From CAZCJA01 sp964499015 (GTDB lineage: Bacteria > Elusimicrobiota > Elusimicrobia > F11), in NCBI GenBank assembly GCA_964499015.1, contig CAZCJA010000058.1, positions 1-15,455 of the forward strand: a stretch of DNA of 15,455 nucleotides. Direction: 5' to 3'. This document shows, piece after piece, positions 7,468-14,080 of this stretch. Every line of letters begins with the position of its first letter. Position 1 is the first letter of the stretch. The notes under the pieces are model-generated. The model was not told the DNA's origin, did not search any database, and saw nothing but the letters and a program-made list of their open reading frames with translations. The position numbers and the translations under genes were made by a program.

Positions 7468-8364
7468 TTACCCTTTCAACGCACCTGCGGTCGCGCCGGC
7501 GATAATGTGACGTTGCAAAAAGATGTAGGCGATGATGATCGGGATCACCGAAATCGACATGCCGGCCATAAGAAGAGGGTACTCGGTGATGGTGCCGCCC
7601 CAGAATTTAACAAGACCGAGCTGGAGAGGCATGAGTTTTTGGTTCTGCAGCACGAGCTGGGCCAAAATAAATTCGTTCCATACCGCGAGCGACGTGAACA
7701 ACGACACCACCGCGAGCGCCGGCTTGGCCAGCGGCAGGGCGACGTGCCAGTAAATGCCGAAACGGCCGCAGCCGTCGATGCGGGCCGCGTCTTCCAAGTC
7801 TTTGGGGATTTTCTCGAAGAACGGGCGCAGAATAAACAGTCCGAGCGCCAAGCCGCCGTTGATTTGCGGCAGGATGTAGCCGAGGCGCGTGTCGACAAGG
7901 CCCAGTTTCTGAATCAAAACATAGAGCGCGACGATCGCGCCCGGGACCGGGATCATGATCGTGGCCAGGAACATGTAATAGATGATGTTCTTGCCCGGGA
8001 ATTCCAAGCGCGCGAACGCGTAAGCGGCCAAAGAGGAGATGGCCAGTACGCCGAACACGCAGACAACCGTGTAGAAGACGCTGTTGAAGAAATAAACGCC
8101 GAACTTGCCTTTGGTCCAGGCCTCGGCAAAATTCATGAACTGCGGATTGGCCGGGAGCAGGCTCATGTCGGTGAAAACAGTGGCCTGGGTTTTCAAAGCG
8201 GAGGACATCATCCACACCAGCGGCATGATGCAGGCGATCGCCACCGTGAGCAGCACCGCGTGGCTGAGAACGCTGCGCGTGATGCGCCAAGCGCGCATCA
8301 TAACGCGCTCCAGCGTCATCTTGGAAATGGGGGTTATCGTTTCGGCGGTCTGCGTGGTGGCCAT
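7468..8364 (-). CDS. Sugar ABC transporter permease, MalG type
   Basis: This 298-residue inner-membrane permease belongs to the carbohydrate-uptake CUT1 class. Six membrane segments are apparent, starting near HAVLLTVAIACIMPLVWMM (35-53) and ending near ISVIPIIIAYIFLQ (271-284). The EAA loop that docks on the ATPase is EDAARIDGCG followed by FGIYWHVALPLAKPAL (about 191-217). The N-terminus has about 30 cytoplasmic residues. The open frame extends to 8748, but that region would read through the upstream permease gene in another frame. ATG 8364 shares its A with the TAA of the upstream gene (TAATG), so I place the start there and the length then fits the family. It should pair with the 8364-9284 product. 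No ATPase gene accompanies the pair in this window. Confidence 0.93.
   Translation of the reverse strand: MATTQTAETITPISKMTLERVMMRAWRITRSVLSHAVLLTVAIACIMPLVWMMSSALKTQATVFTDMSLLPANPQFMNFAEAWTKGKFGVYFFNSVFYTVVCVFGVLAISSLAAYAFARLEFPGKNIIYYMFLATIMIPVPGAIVALYVLIQKLGLVDTRLGYILPQINGGLALGLFILRPFFEKIPKDLEDAARIDGCGRFGIYWHVALPLAKPALAVVSLFTSLAVWNEFILAQLVLQNQKLMPLQLGLVKFWGGTITEYPLLMAGMSISVIPIIIAYIFLQRHIIAGATAGALKG
7471..7476 (-). promoter_or_regulatory. Ribosome-binding site for a TTG start
   Basis: On the minus strand AAAGGG lies in the last two codons of the upstream permease gene, seven bases before TTG 7463. It supports the TTG start of the beta-barrel gene and suggests coupling to permease translation. 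Confidence 0.5.
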
Positions 8365-9284
8365 TAGTCCGCCTTGAACCGTTTGGAGAGCTGGATTTGG
8401 ATTAGAGAGAGAATCAGCAGCATGACGCCGAAGATAATGCCCATCGCGCAGGCGTAGCCCAGGCGCGATTCCGGCGAAATCGCGTTCATGATGCGCTTCA
8501 TCGGCACTTCCGTGTTCCAGCCGGGCCCGCCGCCCGTGGTGGTGATGATCAAATCGTAAATTTGCATGGTGCCCAGGATCGTCAGCACGCTGACCAGAAC
8601 GAACACCGGAATCATCTGCGGAACGGTGATCTTCCAGAAAATTTGCCATTCGGAGGCGCCGTCCACCCGCGCGGCCTCGTACAGATCGCGCGAGATGCCC
8701 TGCAGGCCCGCCAAAAGAATAATGAAGCCCCATCCGAAACCCTTCCACATGTGCACAACCGCCAGCGCAGGAAGCGCGGTGTCTTTATCGGCAAACCAGG
8801 CGCGCGCCACGCCGCCGAAGCCGAGACGTTCCAAAACGTGGTTCAAAAGCCCGTAATCTCCTTGGAAAATCCAGTTCCAAATGAGGCCGACGACGATGCC
8901 GGAGAGGATGGGCGGCAGGAAAAAAATGGACCGGTACACTTGGCCGCCGCGGAGTTCGCGGTCAACCAGCCAGGCGAGAAGCAGGGCGACGCCGTTTTGA
9001 AACGTCAAAGCGAGGAGCGTGATGTACACCGCGTTTTTGACGGAAATCCACCACGACGCGTTATCGAACAAAATGTCTTTGAAATTGCCGAGGCCGACGA
9101 AACGGCCGCCGCTCAAATCGATGCCGTTCCAATCGAGCAGCGACATGCGGAACATTTCAATCAGCGGATAGAGGTTGAAGACAACGAAGAGGAGAACGGC
9201 GGGAATGACGAAAACGTAGTTGCTGAGAGACGACCACCGAAAGGTGTTTAGCGCGCGTCCCAAAGCCCCCTTCGCTTCGGTCAC
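8364..9284 (-). CDS. Sugar ABC transporter permease, MalF type
   Basis: This 306-residue CUT1-class permease has a first membrane helix at about 23-39 (YVFVIPAVLLFVVFNLYPL). A conserved FVGLGNFKDILFD block follows, then further helices, and the EAA loop YEAARVDGASEWQIFWKITV (202-221). GGGPGWNTEVP near residue 250 is a typical MalF/UgpA-family landmark. It forms the heterodimeric membrane channel with the next gene. Translation starts at GTG 9284, three bases after the stop of the binding-protein gene, with a good GGGGAGA site six bases upstream. The TAATG junction at its end couples it to the MalG-type permease. The substrate cannot be told from sequence; sugars or sugar oligomers are the norm for this class. 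Confidence 0.93.
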   Translation of the reverse strand: MTEAKGALGRALNTFRWSSLSNYVFVIPAVLLFVVFNLYPLIEMFRMSLLDWNGIDLSGGRFVGLGNFKDILFDNASWWISVKNAVYITLLALTFQNGVALLLAWLVDRELRGGQVYRSIFFLPPILSGIVVGLIWNWIFQGDYGLLNHVLERLGFGGVARAWFADKDTALPALAVVHMWKGFGWGFIILLAGLQGISRDLYEAARVDGASEWQIFWKITVPQMIPVFVLVSVLTILGTMQIYDLIITTTGGGPGWNTEVPMKRIMNAISPESRLGYACAMGIIFGVMLLILSLIQIQLSKRFKAD

Positions 9285-9287
9285 GTT

Positions 9288-10580
9288 TTATCTCCCCGCG
9301 ACCTTTTCTTTCGTGGCCTGAACTTCAGCGGCGACTTGCGCAGCGGTTTTCTCGTTGATCAAAATGGACTGAATGCCTTTGTTAAACACTTCGAGAACCG
9401 TGGGCTCTTCCGTCCACTGGAAACGCGTGGGATGAATGGAATTTTCCGACAGTTTCGCGAACTGCGCGAGGACCGGCGAAATGCTCTTGTCCAAGCCTTT
9501 GATCGAGGGAAGGTTCTTGGTCTGTTCAACCAAGTAGGCCATCTGCTCTTTGGCGGTGAGCCACTTTAGAAAATTGATGGCCAACTCTTTGTTCGGGGTG
9601 TTCGGATTCACGCTGAACACCGATCCCGCGCCCGCCCAAACGGTGCGCGCGTATTTTCCGCCGATCGACGGGGTGGCGAACGGAGCGTAATCCAAGTTGG
9701 GGTTCATGCCCGCGTACACGTTCACGCCCCAGGATCCGTTCAACGTCATGCCGGAGCGTTCGGAGGCGAACGCCTGCTCGGCGTTTTTGTTCTGCAGAGT
9801 GACCAAGCTTGAATCAACGATATTGGCTTTTTCCAATTGTTCAAAGGCTTCGAAAACTCTGATCCAGTCCGGATCGGTGTATTTCACTTTGCCCTGGAAG
9901 GTGTCCATCATTTTGGGCAGGCCCATCACATTGAACGCCATGTTGGTGGCCAAGGAATAGATCAGCCAGGACTCGCCCCAGCCGCTGACGAAGCCGGTGG
10001 CGCCCGCTTTTTTAAGCGCTTTGCCGGCTTCCAAAAATTCGGCCCAGGTGGCCGGCGCTTTGTCGGGGTTTAAGCCCGCTTTGGCGAACAGCTTCTTGTT
10101 GTAGATGAGCGGGATACTGGTCACGTCGATCGGAATGCCGTAGTAGCCTTCGGCGACGTTAAATTGGTTATTGGCCGGGTAATAGGCGGTTTGGATAGCG
10201 CCGTCGAAAAAGGATTTCTTCCAGGTGCCGGTGCTTTCCTCGAGATTGCTCTTCAGGTTGGCGACGTGGCCGGCGTTGGCGAAGCTGGCCAGTTCGCGGG
10301 CGTCGCCCAGGACGCCGTAAATTTCGGGAAGGCTGCGGGTTTGCGCGCCCACGGAAACCTTCTGTTTATAAACATCGGACGGCGCATACAGCTGGAATTC
10401 CACCTCAACGCCCGTGGCCTCTTTGTATCTCTTGGCGAGCTCGTTTAAAGCCTGTTCGCGGTCGGTCATCCAGTGCCAAACAACCACCCGTCCTTCCTTG
10501 GATGTTTGCTGGGATCCGCATCCCGGCAGAATAAAAAACGTCATTGCGGCGAGGGCGAACATCAGTCGCATTTTGCGCAT
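9288..10580 (-). CDS. Sugar ABC transporter substrate-binding lipoprotein
   Basis: This is a 430-residue family 1 solute-binding protein. The signal sequence ends in the lipobox LPGC (Cys21), so it is probably lipid-anchored. The mature protein starts with VVVWHWMTDREQALNELAKR and contains YGIPIDVTSIPLIYNKKLFA, TWAEFLEAGKALKKAG and SGMTLNGSWGVNV, all landmarks of sugar-binding proteins. It is first in the left-hand block, immediately before the two permeases, and so supplies ligand to them. ATG 10580 is used; an AGGA lies about 12 bases upstream, a longer spacing than ideal, and ATG 10571 is an alternative that would keep the signal peptide. The block lacks an ATP-binding subunit, so a shared MsmX/MalK-type ATPase elsewhere is presumably used. 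Confidence 0.92.
   Translation of the reverse strand: MRKMRLMFALAAMTFFILPGCGSQQTSKEGRVVVWHWMTDREQALNELAKRYKEATGVEVEFQLYAPSDVYKQKVSVGAQTRSLPEIYGVLGDARELASFANAGHVANLKSNLEESTGTWKKSFFDGAIQTAYYPANNQFNVAEGYYGIPIDVTSIPLIYNKKLFAKAGLNPDKAPATWAEFLEAGKALKKAGATGFVSGWGESWLIYSLATNMAFNVMGLPKMMDTFQGKVKYTDPDWIRVFEAFEQLEKANIVDSSLVTLQNKNAEQAFASERSGMTLNGSWGVNVYAGMNPNLDYAPFATPSIGGKYARTVWAGAGSVFSVNPNTPNKELAINFLKWLTAKEQMAYLVEQTKNLPSIKGLDKSISPVLAQFAKLSENSIHPTRFQWTEEPTVLEVFNKGIQSILINEKTAAQVAAEVQATKEKVAGR
9291..9297 (-). promoter_or_regulatory. Ribosome-binding site for a GTG start
   Basis: On the minus strand GGGGAGA lies six bases before GTG 9284, within the last codons of the binding-protein gene. It decides the GTG start of the MalF-type permease. 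Confidence 0.6.
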
Positions 10581-10684
10581 TATTTGGTTACGTCCTTTTT
10601 ATGTTTTTGAGCCGAAAAATACTGAGGGTTAGGGGTGCGTATTTCAGCAAATAAGGAGAGGGCTTTGCACAAGAATTATTAAGA
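10581..10684 (-). promoter_or_regulatory. Probable promoter and leader of the transport operon
   Basis: This 104-nt AT-rich gap separates the tRNA gene from the first transport gene and is the only place in the window where the left-hand block could have its own promoter. I see no convincing -35/-10 pair; TTGTGC followed by TATTTG at short spacing is the nearest. Inverted repeats are present: TATTTCAGCAAATA (10640-10653, plus strand), and AAATAC (10617-10622) facing GTATTT (10639-10644). These could be regulator half-sites. No rho-independent terminator is evident after the tRNA, so read-through from the housekeeping operon is possible. Confidence 0.3.
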
Positions 10685-10757
10685 AGCCGGCGATAGGACT
10701 TGAACCTACAACCTACGGTTTACAAAACCGTTGCTCTACCAGTTGAGCTACGCCGGC
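10685..10757 (-). tRNA. tRNA-Thr, anticodon UGU
   Basis: A full cloverleaf folds on the minus strand. The acceptor GCCGGCG pairs with CGCCGGC over seven base pairs. The D-arm is GCTC...GAGC. The anticodon arm ACGGT/ACCGT holds loop TTTGTAA, giving anticodon TGT (reads ACA). The T-arm is GTAGG-TTCAAGT-CCTAT with one G-U pair. The discriminator is U and CCA is not encoded. It begins 13 nt after the rlmB stop and is probably cotranscribed with it. Confidence 0.96.
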
Positions 10758-10770
10758 GCAGGGGTTTATG

Positions 10771-11520
10771 TTACGAAAAATGATGCATAAGGATGCCTCC
10801 GGCAACGCCCACATTCAAGGACGCGATCGCCGGGCCGCTGCTGCCCTTCTGCAAACGCACTACATAATCACACTTTTTCCGGACCAGATCGTGCAGGCCC
10901 TCCCCTTCGGCGCCCATGACCAGCGCAAAGGGCCGGGCGATATCGGCCTTTTTGGCGTCCTCGCCGTCCATGTCGGCGCCAACGAACCACAATCCTTTTT
11001 CCTTGGCGGCCTCCATGGCGGTGGCCAGGTTGGAGACTTGGGCGACCGGAAGAACGCGCGCCGCGCCCGCCGAAGCCCGCACAACCGCCGACGTGAGCGA
11101 GGCCGCCCGCCATTTGGCGATCACCACGCCGTGCACGCCAAAAAAAGCGGCGCTGCGAATGAGCGAGCCTAAATTTTGCGGATCTTGGATGCCGTCGAGA
11201 AACAACAAAGAAGCGCCCCGGCACGGCTTTTTAAGCGCCGTGTCCAGCAGATCATGGTAATTGATGTAGCCGACCGTGGCCGCCATCGCCACCACGCCTT
11301 GATGATCGCCGTCCACCATATTATCGAGCTGGCGCCGTTCCGCCCAATGCAGGCGGACGTTTTTGCGGTGGGCCAGCTTGACGATGTCGTCGATTGGGCC
11401 GCCGGAGGCGCCTTTGGCGATAAAAACTTTGCTGACGGGCCCCGCTTCCAGCGCTTCCCGCACCGGCCAGCGTCCGTAAATGCAATCCATGGGATCTTTG
11501 TCGTCGTCGCGTTCGCGCAT
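10771..11520 (-). CDS. rlmB: 23S rRNA 2'-O-methyltransferase RlmB / TrmH family
   Basis: This is a 249-residue SpoU-class (SPOUT, trefoil-knot) methyltransferase, expected to methylate G2251 (E. coli numbering) of 23S rRNA using S-adenosylmethionine. An N-terminal substrate-binding domain (YGRWPVREALEAG, about 15-27) precedes the catalytic domain. Motif 1 is LDGIQDPQNLGSLIRSA (Asn117, Arg122), motif 2 is LVMGAEGEGL (about 200-209), and motif 3 is SLNVGVAGGIL (Asn236). Before motif 3 the usual Ile-Pro-Met run is replaced by VRLQKGSSGPAIA, a lengthened variant. The ATG shares its A with the cysS stop (TAATG). Its position at the end of the ispD-ispF-cysS run supports RlmB over other TrmH relatives, though specificity is not proven by sequence. 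Confidence 0.88.
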   Translation of the reverse strand: MRERDDDKDPMDCIYGRWPVREALEAGPVSKVFIAKGASGGPIDDIVKLAHRKNVRLHWAERRQLDNMVDGDHQGVVAMAATVGYINYHDLLDTALKKPCRGASLLFLDGIQDPQNLGSLIRSAAFFGVHGVVIAKWRAASLTSAVVRASAGAARVLPVAQVSNLATAMEAAKEKGLWFVGADMDGEDAKKADIARPFALVMGAEGEGLHDLVRKKCDYVVRLQKGSSGPAIASLNVGVAGGILMHHFS

Positions 11521-12908
11521 TAAATCCTCTTAAGCTTGTAATCTCTGGCCGTATCTTCGACGATGACGCCCTTTTGTTTGAGCAAATCACGAAGCTCGTC
11601 CGAGCGTTTCCAATTCTTATTTAGACGCGCTTGCCAGCGCTCCAGTGCAATCTCACGAATCTCGTCGCTAAAAGACTCTTCATGCGGGCTTAAGCCGAGG
11701 ACAGTTAACATTCGTTCAAAAACGACGCCCAATTGAGCCAATTCCTTATTGAACTCATTGGCTGCGGTTAACTGGAATATTCTGCTGCAAACATTATTGA
11801 GCTCTGCTAACGCTTTGGGTGTATTGAGATCATCAAGCAAAGCATAAGCAAATGACGCCCAGTTATCGGATTCAATTTCCCCATGCTTATCAGGTGAATT
11901 TTGTACCCAGTTTCTCACAGCCTTATGCGCATTTGAAATCCTGTTTTCCCAAACGGTCTTTACTGCATCCAATTCATGGTCTGAGAAATTCAATGGGCTT
12001 CTGTAATGCTGAGCCAGGAGAAAGTAGCGAACGACCCGCGGGTCGTATTTTTCAAAAACTTCCTTAATCGTGAAGAAGTTACCCAAAGACTTGGACATCT
12101 TTTCTTTATTAATCGTCACGAAGCCGTTATGTAGCCAATATTGCGCGAATGAATTTAGGTCGCCTGTCGCTCCCTGAGATTGAGCAATTTCATTTTCATG
12201 ATGAGGGAAAATAAGGTCCAACCCTCCGCCGTGGATGTCGAACTTTTCCCCAAGATATTTCATCGACATGGCCGAACATTCAATGTGCCACCCTGGCCTT
12301 CCCTTCCCCCAAGACGATTCCCAGAAGGGTTCCCCTTCTTTCGCTTTCTTCCAAAGGGCAAAATCGAGCGGGTCTTTCTTCTGCTCGTTAATTTCAACGC
12401 GAGCCCCCTGAGCCAACTCATCAATCTTTCTCTTGGAAAGCTTTCCATAAGCCGGGAATTTACGAACCGAGTAATAAACATCCCCATTCAATTCATAGGC
12501 CACACCCGTGTCGATTAGCTTTTGAATGAGCTTCTTAATCTCATCCATATTTCCCGTCACCAACGGATATTCCCTTGGAGGCAAAACGTTAAGCTGCCCC
12601 ATATATTTCTTAAAGCTATTCATATAAGGCTCAGCAAAACCAACCGCTGGCTGCTTTAATTCATTGGCCCTATTAATAATTTTGTCGTCAACATCGGTAA
12701 AATTTTGAATGTGGTCCACTTTATATCCGAGGAGACTGATAAGAACTCTTTTCAACAAATCGAAAACGACATAGCACCGAGCATGCCCAATGTGCGATTC
12801 ATCGTACGGCGTGATGCCGCAGACATACATAGAGACATGTCCTGGCTTAAGCGGTTTGAAGATTTCCTTTTTGCCGGTGAGCGTGTTATGCAGCTGAAGT
12901 TCAGGCAT
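11520..12908 (-). CDS. cysS: Cysteinyl-tRNA synthetase
   Basis: This 462-residue class I aminoacyl-tRNA synthetase charges tRNA-Cys and has normal family length. The HIGH motif is SHIGHARC (39-42) and the KMSKS loop is at 270-274. The zinc site that gives cysteine specificity is complete: Cys30 (YVCGITPYD), Cys211 (WHIECSAMS), and His236 with Glu240 in FPHHENE. The C-terminal tRNA-binding part ends in DTARDYKLKRI. The start overlaps the ispF stop by 8 nt and the stop shares a base with the rlmB start. Base composition differs sharply from its neighbours: several 60-nt stretches hold only 21-23 G or C, against 38 in ispF. The protein itself looks fully functional. Confidence 0.97.
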   Translation of the reverse strand: MPELQLHNTLTGKKEIFKPLKPGHVSMYVCGITPYDESHIGHARCYVVFDLLKRVLISLLGYKVDHIQNFTDVDDKIINRANELKQPAVGFAEPYMNSFKKYMGQLNVLPPREYPLVTGNMDEIKKLIQKLIDTGVAYELNGDVYYSVRKFPAYGKLSKRKIDELAQGARVEINEQKKDPLDFALWKKAKEGEPFWESSWGKGRPGWHIECSAMSMKYLGEKFDIHGGGLDLIFPHHENEIAQSQGATGDLNSFAQYWLHNGFVTINKEKMSKSLGNFFTIKEVFEKYDPRVVRYFLLAQHYRSPLNFSDHELDAVKTVWENRISNAHKAVRNWVQNSPDKHGEIESDNWASFAYALLDDLNTPKALAELNNVCSRIFQLTAANEFNKELAQLGVVFERMLTVLGLSPHEESFSDEIREIALERWQARLNKNWKRSDELRDLLKQKGVIVEDTARDYKLKRI

Positions 12909-13389
12909 GGGTGAGGGTGGCGACCGCCCAGGCGGCGATGCCGCCGTTGTCGGAGAGCAGGCGCGTGCCTTCGGAGGTTTTGGCCTTGATGTTGACGCTG
13001 CGCGGAGAAATGCCCAAGTCGGCGGCGATGCGCGCGCGGATTTTTTTCTTCACCGGCGTGATTTTGGGCGTGTCGGCGACCACAATCGTGTCGACATGGA
13101 CGATGGAAAGTTTCGCGGCTTTCACTTTTGCAAGCGCCTTTTTTAGCATGACGCGGCTGGAAATGCCTTTGATGGATTTTTTGGTGTCGGGAAACATTTC
13201 GCCGATGTCGCCGAGGCCCGCGGCGCCGAGCAGCGCATCGATGATCGCGTGCAGGAGCGCGTCGCCGTCCGAATGGCCGCGCAAACGCGGATAGCCGCGG
13301 AAATTAACGCCGCCCAGAATCAGCGTGCCGCCGGAGGAAAAATCATGGGCGTCAAACCCAATGCCCGTGCGGCCGTGTTTATTTTTCAT
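12901..13389 (-). CDS. ispF: 2-C-methyl-D-erythritol 2,4-cyclodiphosphate synthase
   Basis: IspF converts CDP-ME 2-phosphate to the cyclic diphosphate in the MEP isoprenoid pathway. With ATG 13389 as start the protein has 162 residues, the usual length; GTG 13404 is an in-frame alternative, and neither has a clear ribosome-binding site. The divalent-metal ligands are present: Asp13 and His15 (GFDAHDF) and His47 (DALLHAI), with HSDGD and DIGEMFPD as expected. Near the C-terminus the family usually shows T-[TS]-E followed by a G-[FY]-x-G-R-G-E-G loop. Here it reads KTSEGTRLLSDNGGIA, so the Arg and the second acid of that loop are missing. The gene overlaps ispD by 11 nt and cysS by 8 nt, as in a tight operon. 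Confidence 0.93.
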   Translation of the reverse strand: MKNKHGRTGIGFDAHDFSSGGTLILGGVNFRGYPRLRGHSDGDALLHAIIDALLGAAGLGDIGEMFPDTKKSIKGISSRVMLKKALAKVKAAKLSIVHVDTIVVADTPKITPVKKKIRARIAADLGISPRSVNIKAKTSEGTRLLSDNGGIAAWAVATLTHA

Positions 13390-14077
13390 GGAGGATGGCT
13401 TCACAAATCGAGAAATCGTGCGGGGTGGTGACTTTCATGTTCGTCGGTGCGCCTTTCACCACATAGACCGTGCGGCCTTTGCGCTCGGCCAGTTCCGCGT
13501 CGTCCGTCGCCGTCGGCGAGGGCTTGAGCAAGCAGGCCAGCGCCACGTCGCGGCGAAATCCTTGCGGCGTCTGCGCCAGCCATAAATCTTTGCGCGGAAT
13601 GGTTTTCTTCACGCGCGCGTCGGTGCCGGCCCATTTTAACGTATCCGGCAGCGGCCAGGCGGCCAACGCCGCGCCTTTTTTATGGGCCATGCGGGCGACA
13701 GCCTCGATGATCGGACGGGTCACCAGTGGGCGGGCGGTGTCGTGCACCAAAATGACATCAACATTCTTGGACAAGGCGAGCACGCCGTTCCTCACGGACG
13801 CGCCGCGATAGTCGCCGCCGAACGTGACTTTGACGTCATTGCGAGGAGCGTAGCGACTTGCCCGCCTCAGGCGGGCGAGCAATCTCACGACCTCTTGAGA
13901 TTGCTTCACTTCGTTCGCAATGACGACAACAACTTCCTTCACGCTGGGGGTTTTTAGAAAAGTTTGCAGCGAATGAATGAGCAACGGCCGTCCGTTTAAT
14001 TTCAGGAATTGCTTGGGACGCGCTCCGCCGAAACGCCGGCTTGAGCCCGCCGCGAGAAGAACGGCACCAACCTTCAT
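13379..14077 (-). CDS. ispD: 2-C-methyl-D-erythritol 4-phosphate cytidylyltransferase, with a repeat-derived insert
   Basis: IspD joins MEP to CTP, one step before the product of ispF on the MEP pathway. This copy is 232 residues. The nucleotide-binding loop AAGSSRRFGGARPKQFLKL supplies Arg14/15 region and Lys22; VHDTARPLV (Asp113), LPDTLKW (Thr146), LAQTPQGF and NMKVTTPHDF (Lys215) complete the active site. Residues about 52-82 do not look like IspD. They read VIANEVKQSQ, then an Arg/Leu-rich stretch, then RYAPRND, which is the in-frame translation of a palindromic repeat lying in the gene at 13834-13925. The segment replaces or extends a variable surface helix between two beta-strands, so activity may be kept. 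IspD begins three bases after the stop of the YacL-like gene and has no obvious ribosome-binding site. Confidence 0.93.
   Translation of the reverse strand: MKVGAVLLAAGSSRRFGGARPKQFLKLNGRPLLIHSLQTFLKTPSVKEVVVVIANEVKQSQEVVRLLARLRRASRYAPRNDVKVTFGGDYRGASVRNGVLALSKNVDVILVHDTARPLVTRPIIEAVARMAHKKGAALAAWPLPDTLKWAGTDARVKKTIPRKDLWLAQTPQGFRRDVALACLLKPSPTATDDAELAERKGRTVYVVKGAPTNMKVTTPHDFSICEAILHEK
13834..13925. repeat. Palindromic repeat element inserted in ispD
   Basis: This 92-nt element has perfect 11-bp terminal inverted repeats, CGTCATTGCGA (13834-13844) and TCGCAATGACG (13915-13925). An internal perfect 10-bp inverted pair follows the same axis: AGCAATCTCA (13878-13887) and TGAGATTGCT (13896-13905). 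The sequence matches, from memory, a type of dispersed element found in many bacterial genomes whose translations read like VIANEVKQS. It carries no open frame of its own and is read through as codons 52-82 of ispD without a stop. No second complete copy was seen in this window. Confidence 0.85.
13860..13876. repeat. Nested hairpin GCCCGCCT-C-AGGCGGGC
   Basis: An 8-bp perfect stem around a single C sits inside the left arm of the larger palindrome and interrupts its symmetry. It looks like a second, smaller GC-rich palindrome inserted in the first. On the minus strand it encodes part of the LARLRRA stretch of IspD. Confidence 0.7.
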
Positions 14078-14080
14078 TAA

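Noticed and set aside
7507..8367. Long plus-strand open frame of 286 codons opposite the permease
   Set aside because: Its translation is Arg/Gln/Asp/His-rich with no domain pattern, as expected from the reverse strand of a GC-biased membrane-protein gene.
8365..8748. N-terminal extension of the MalG-type permease to 426 residues
   Set aside because: The extra 128 codons overlap the MalF-type permease gene in another frame and give an Arg/His/Gly-rich sequence unlike any permease. ATG 8364 at the TAATG junction fits the family length.
8562..9251. Plus-strand open frame of 229 codons opposite the MalF-type permease
   Set aside because: It is a charged, low-complexity shadow of a well-supported permease gene.
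10539..10560. Second copy of the palindromic repeat near CGTCATTGCG
   Set aside because: Only about 10 bases match one end of the element. No inverted partner or body follows, and the bases encode the signal peptide of the binding protein.
10685..10757. tRNA gene as phage or island attachment site
   Set aside because: No integrase gene and no duplicate of the tRNA 3' end were seen in the window.
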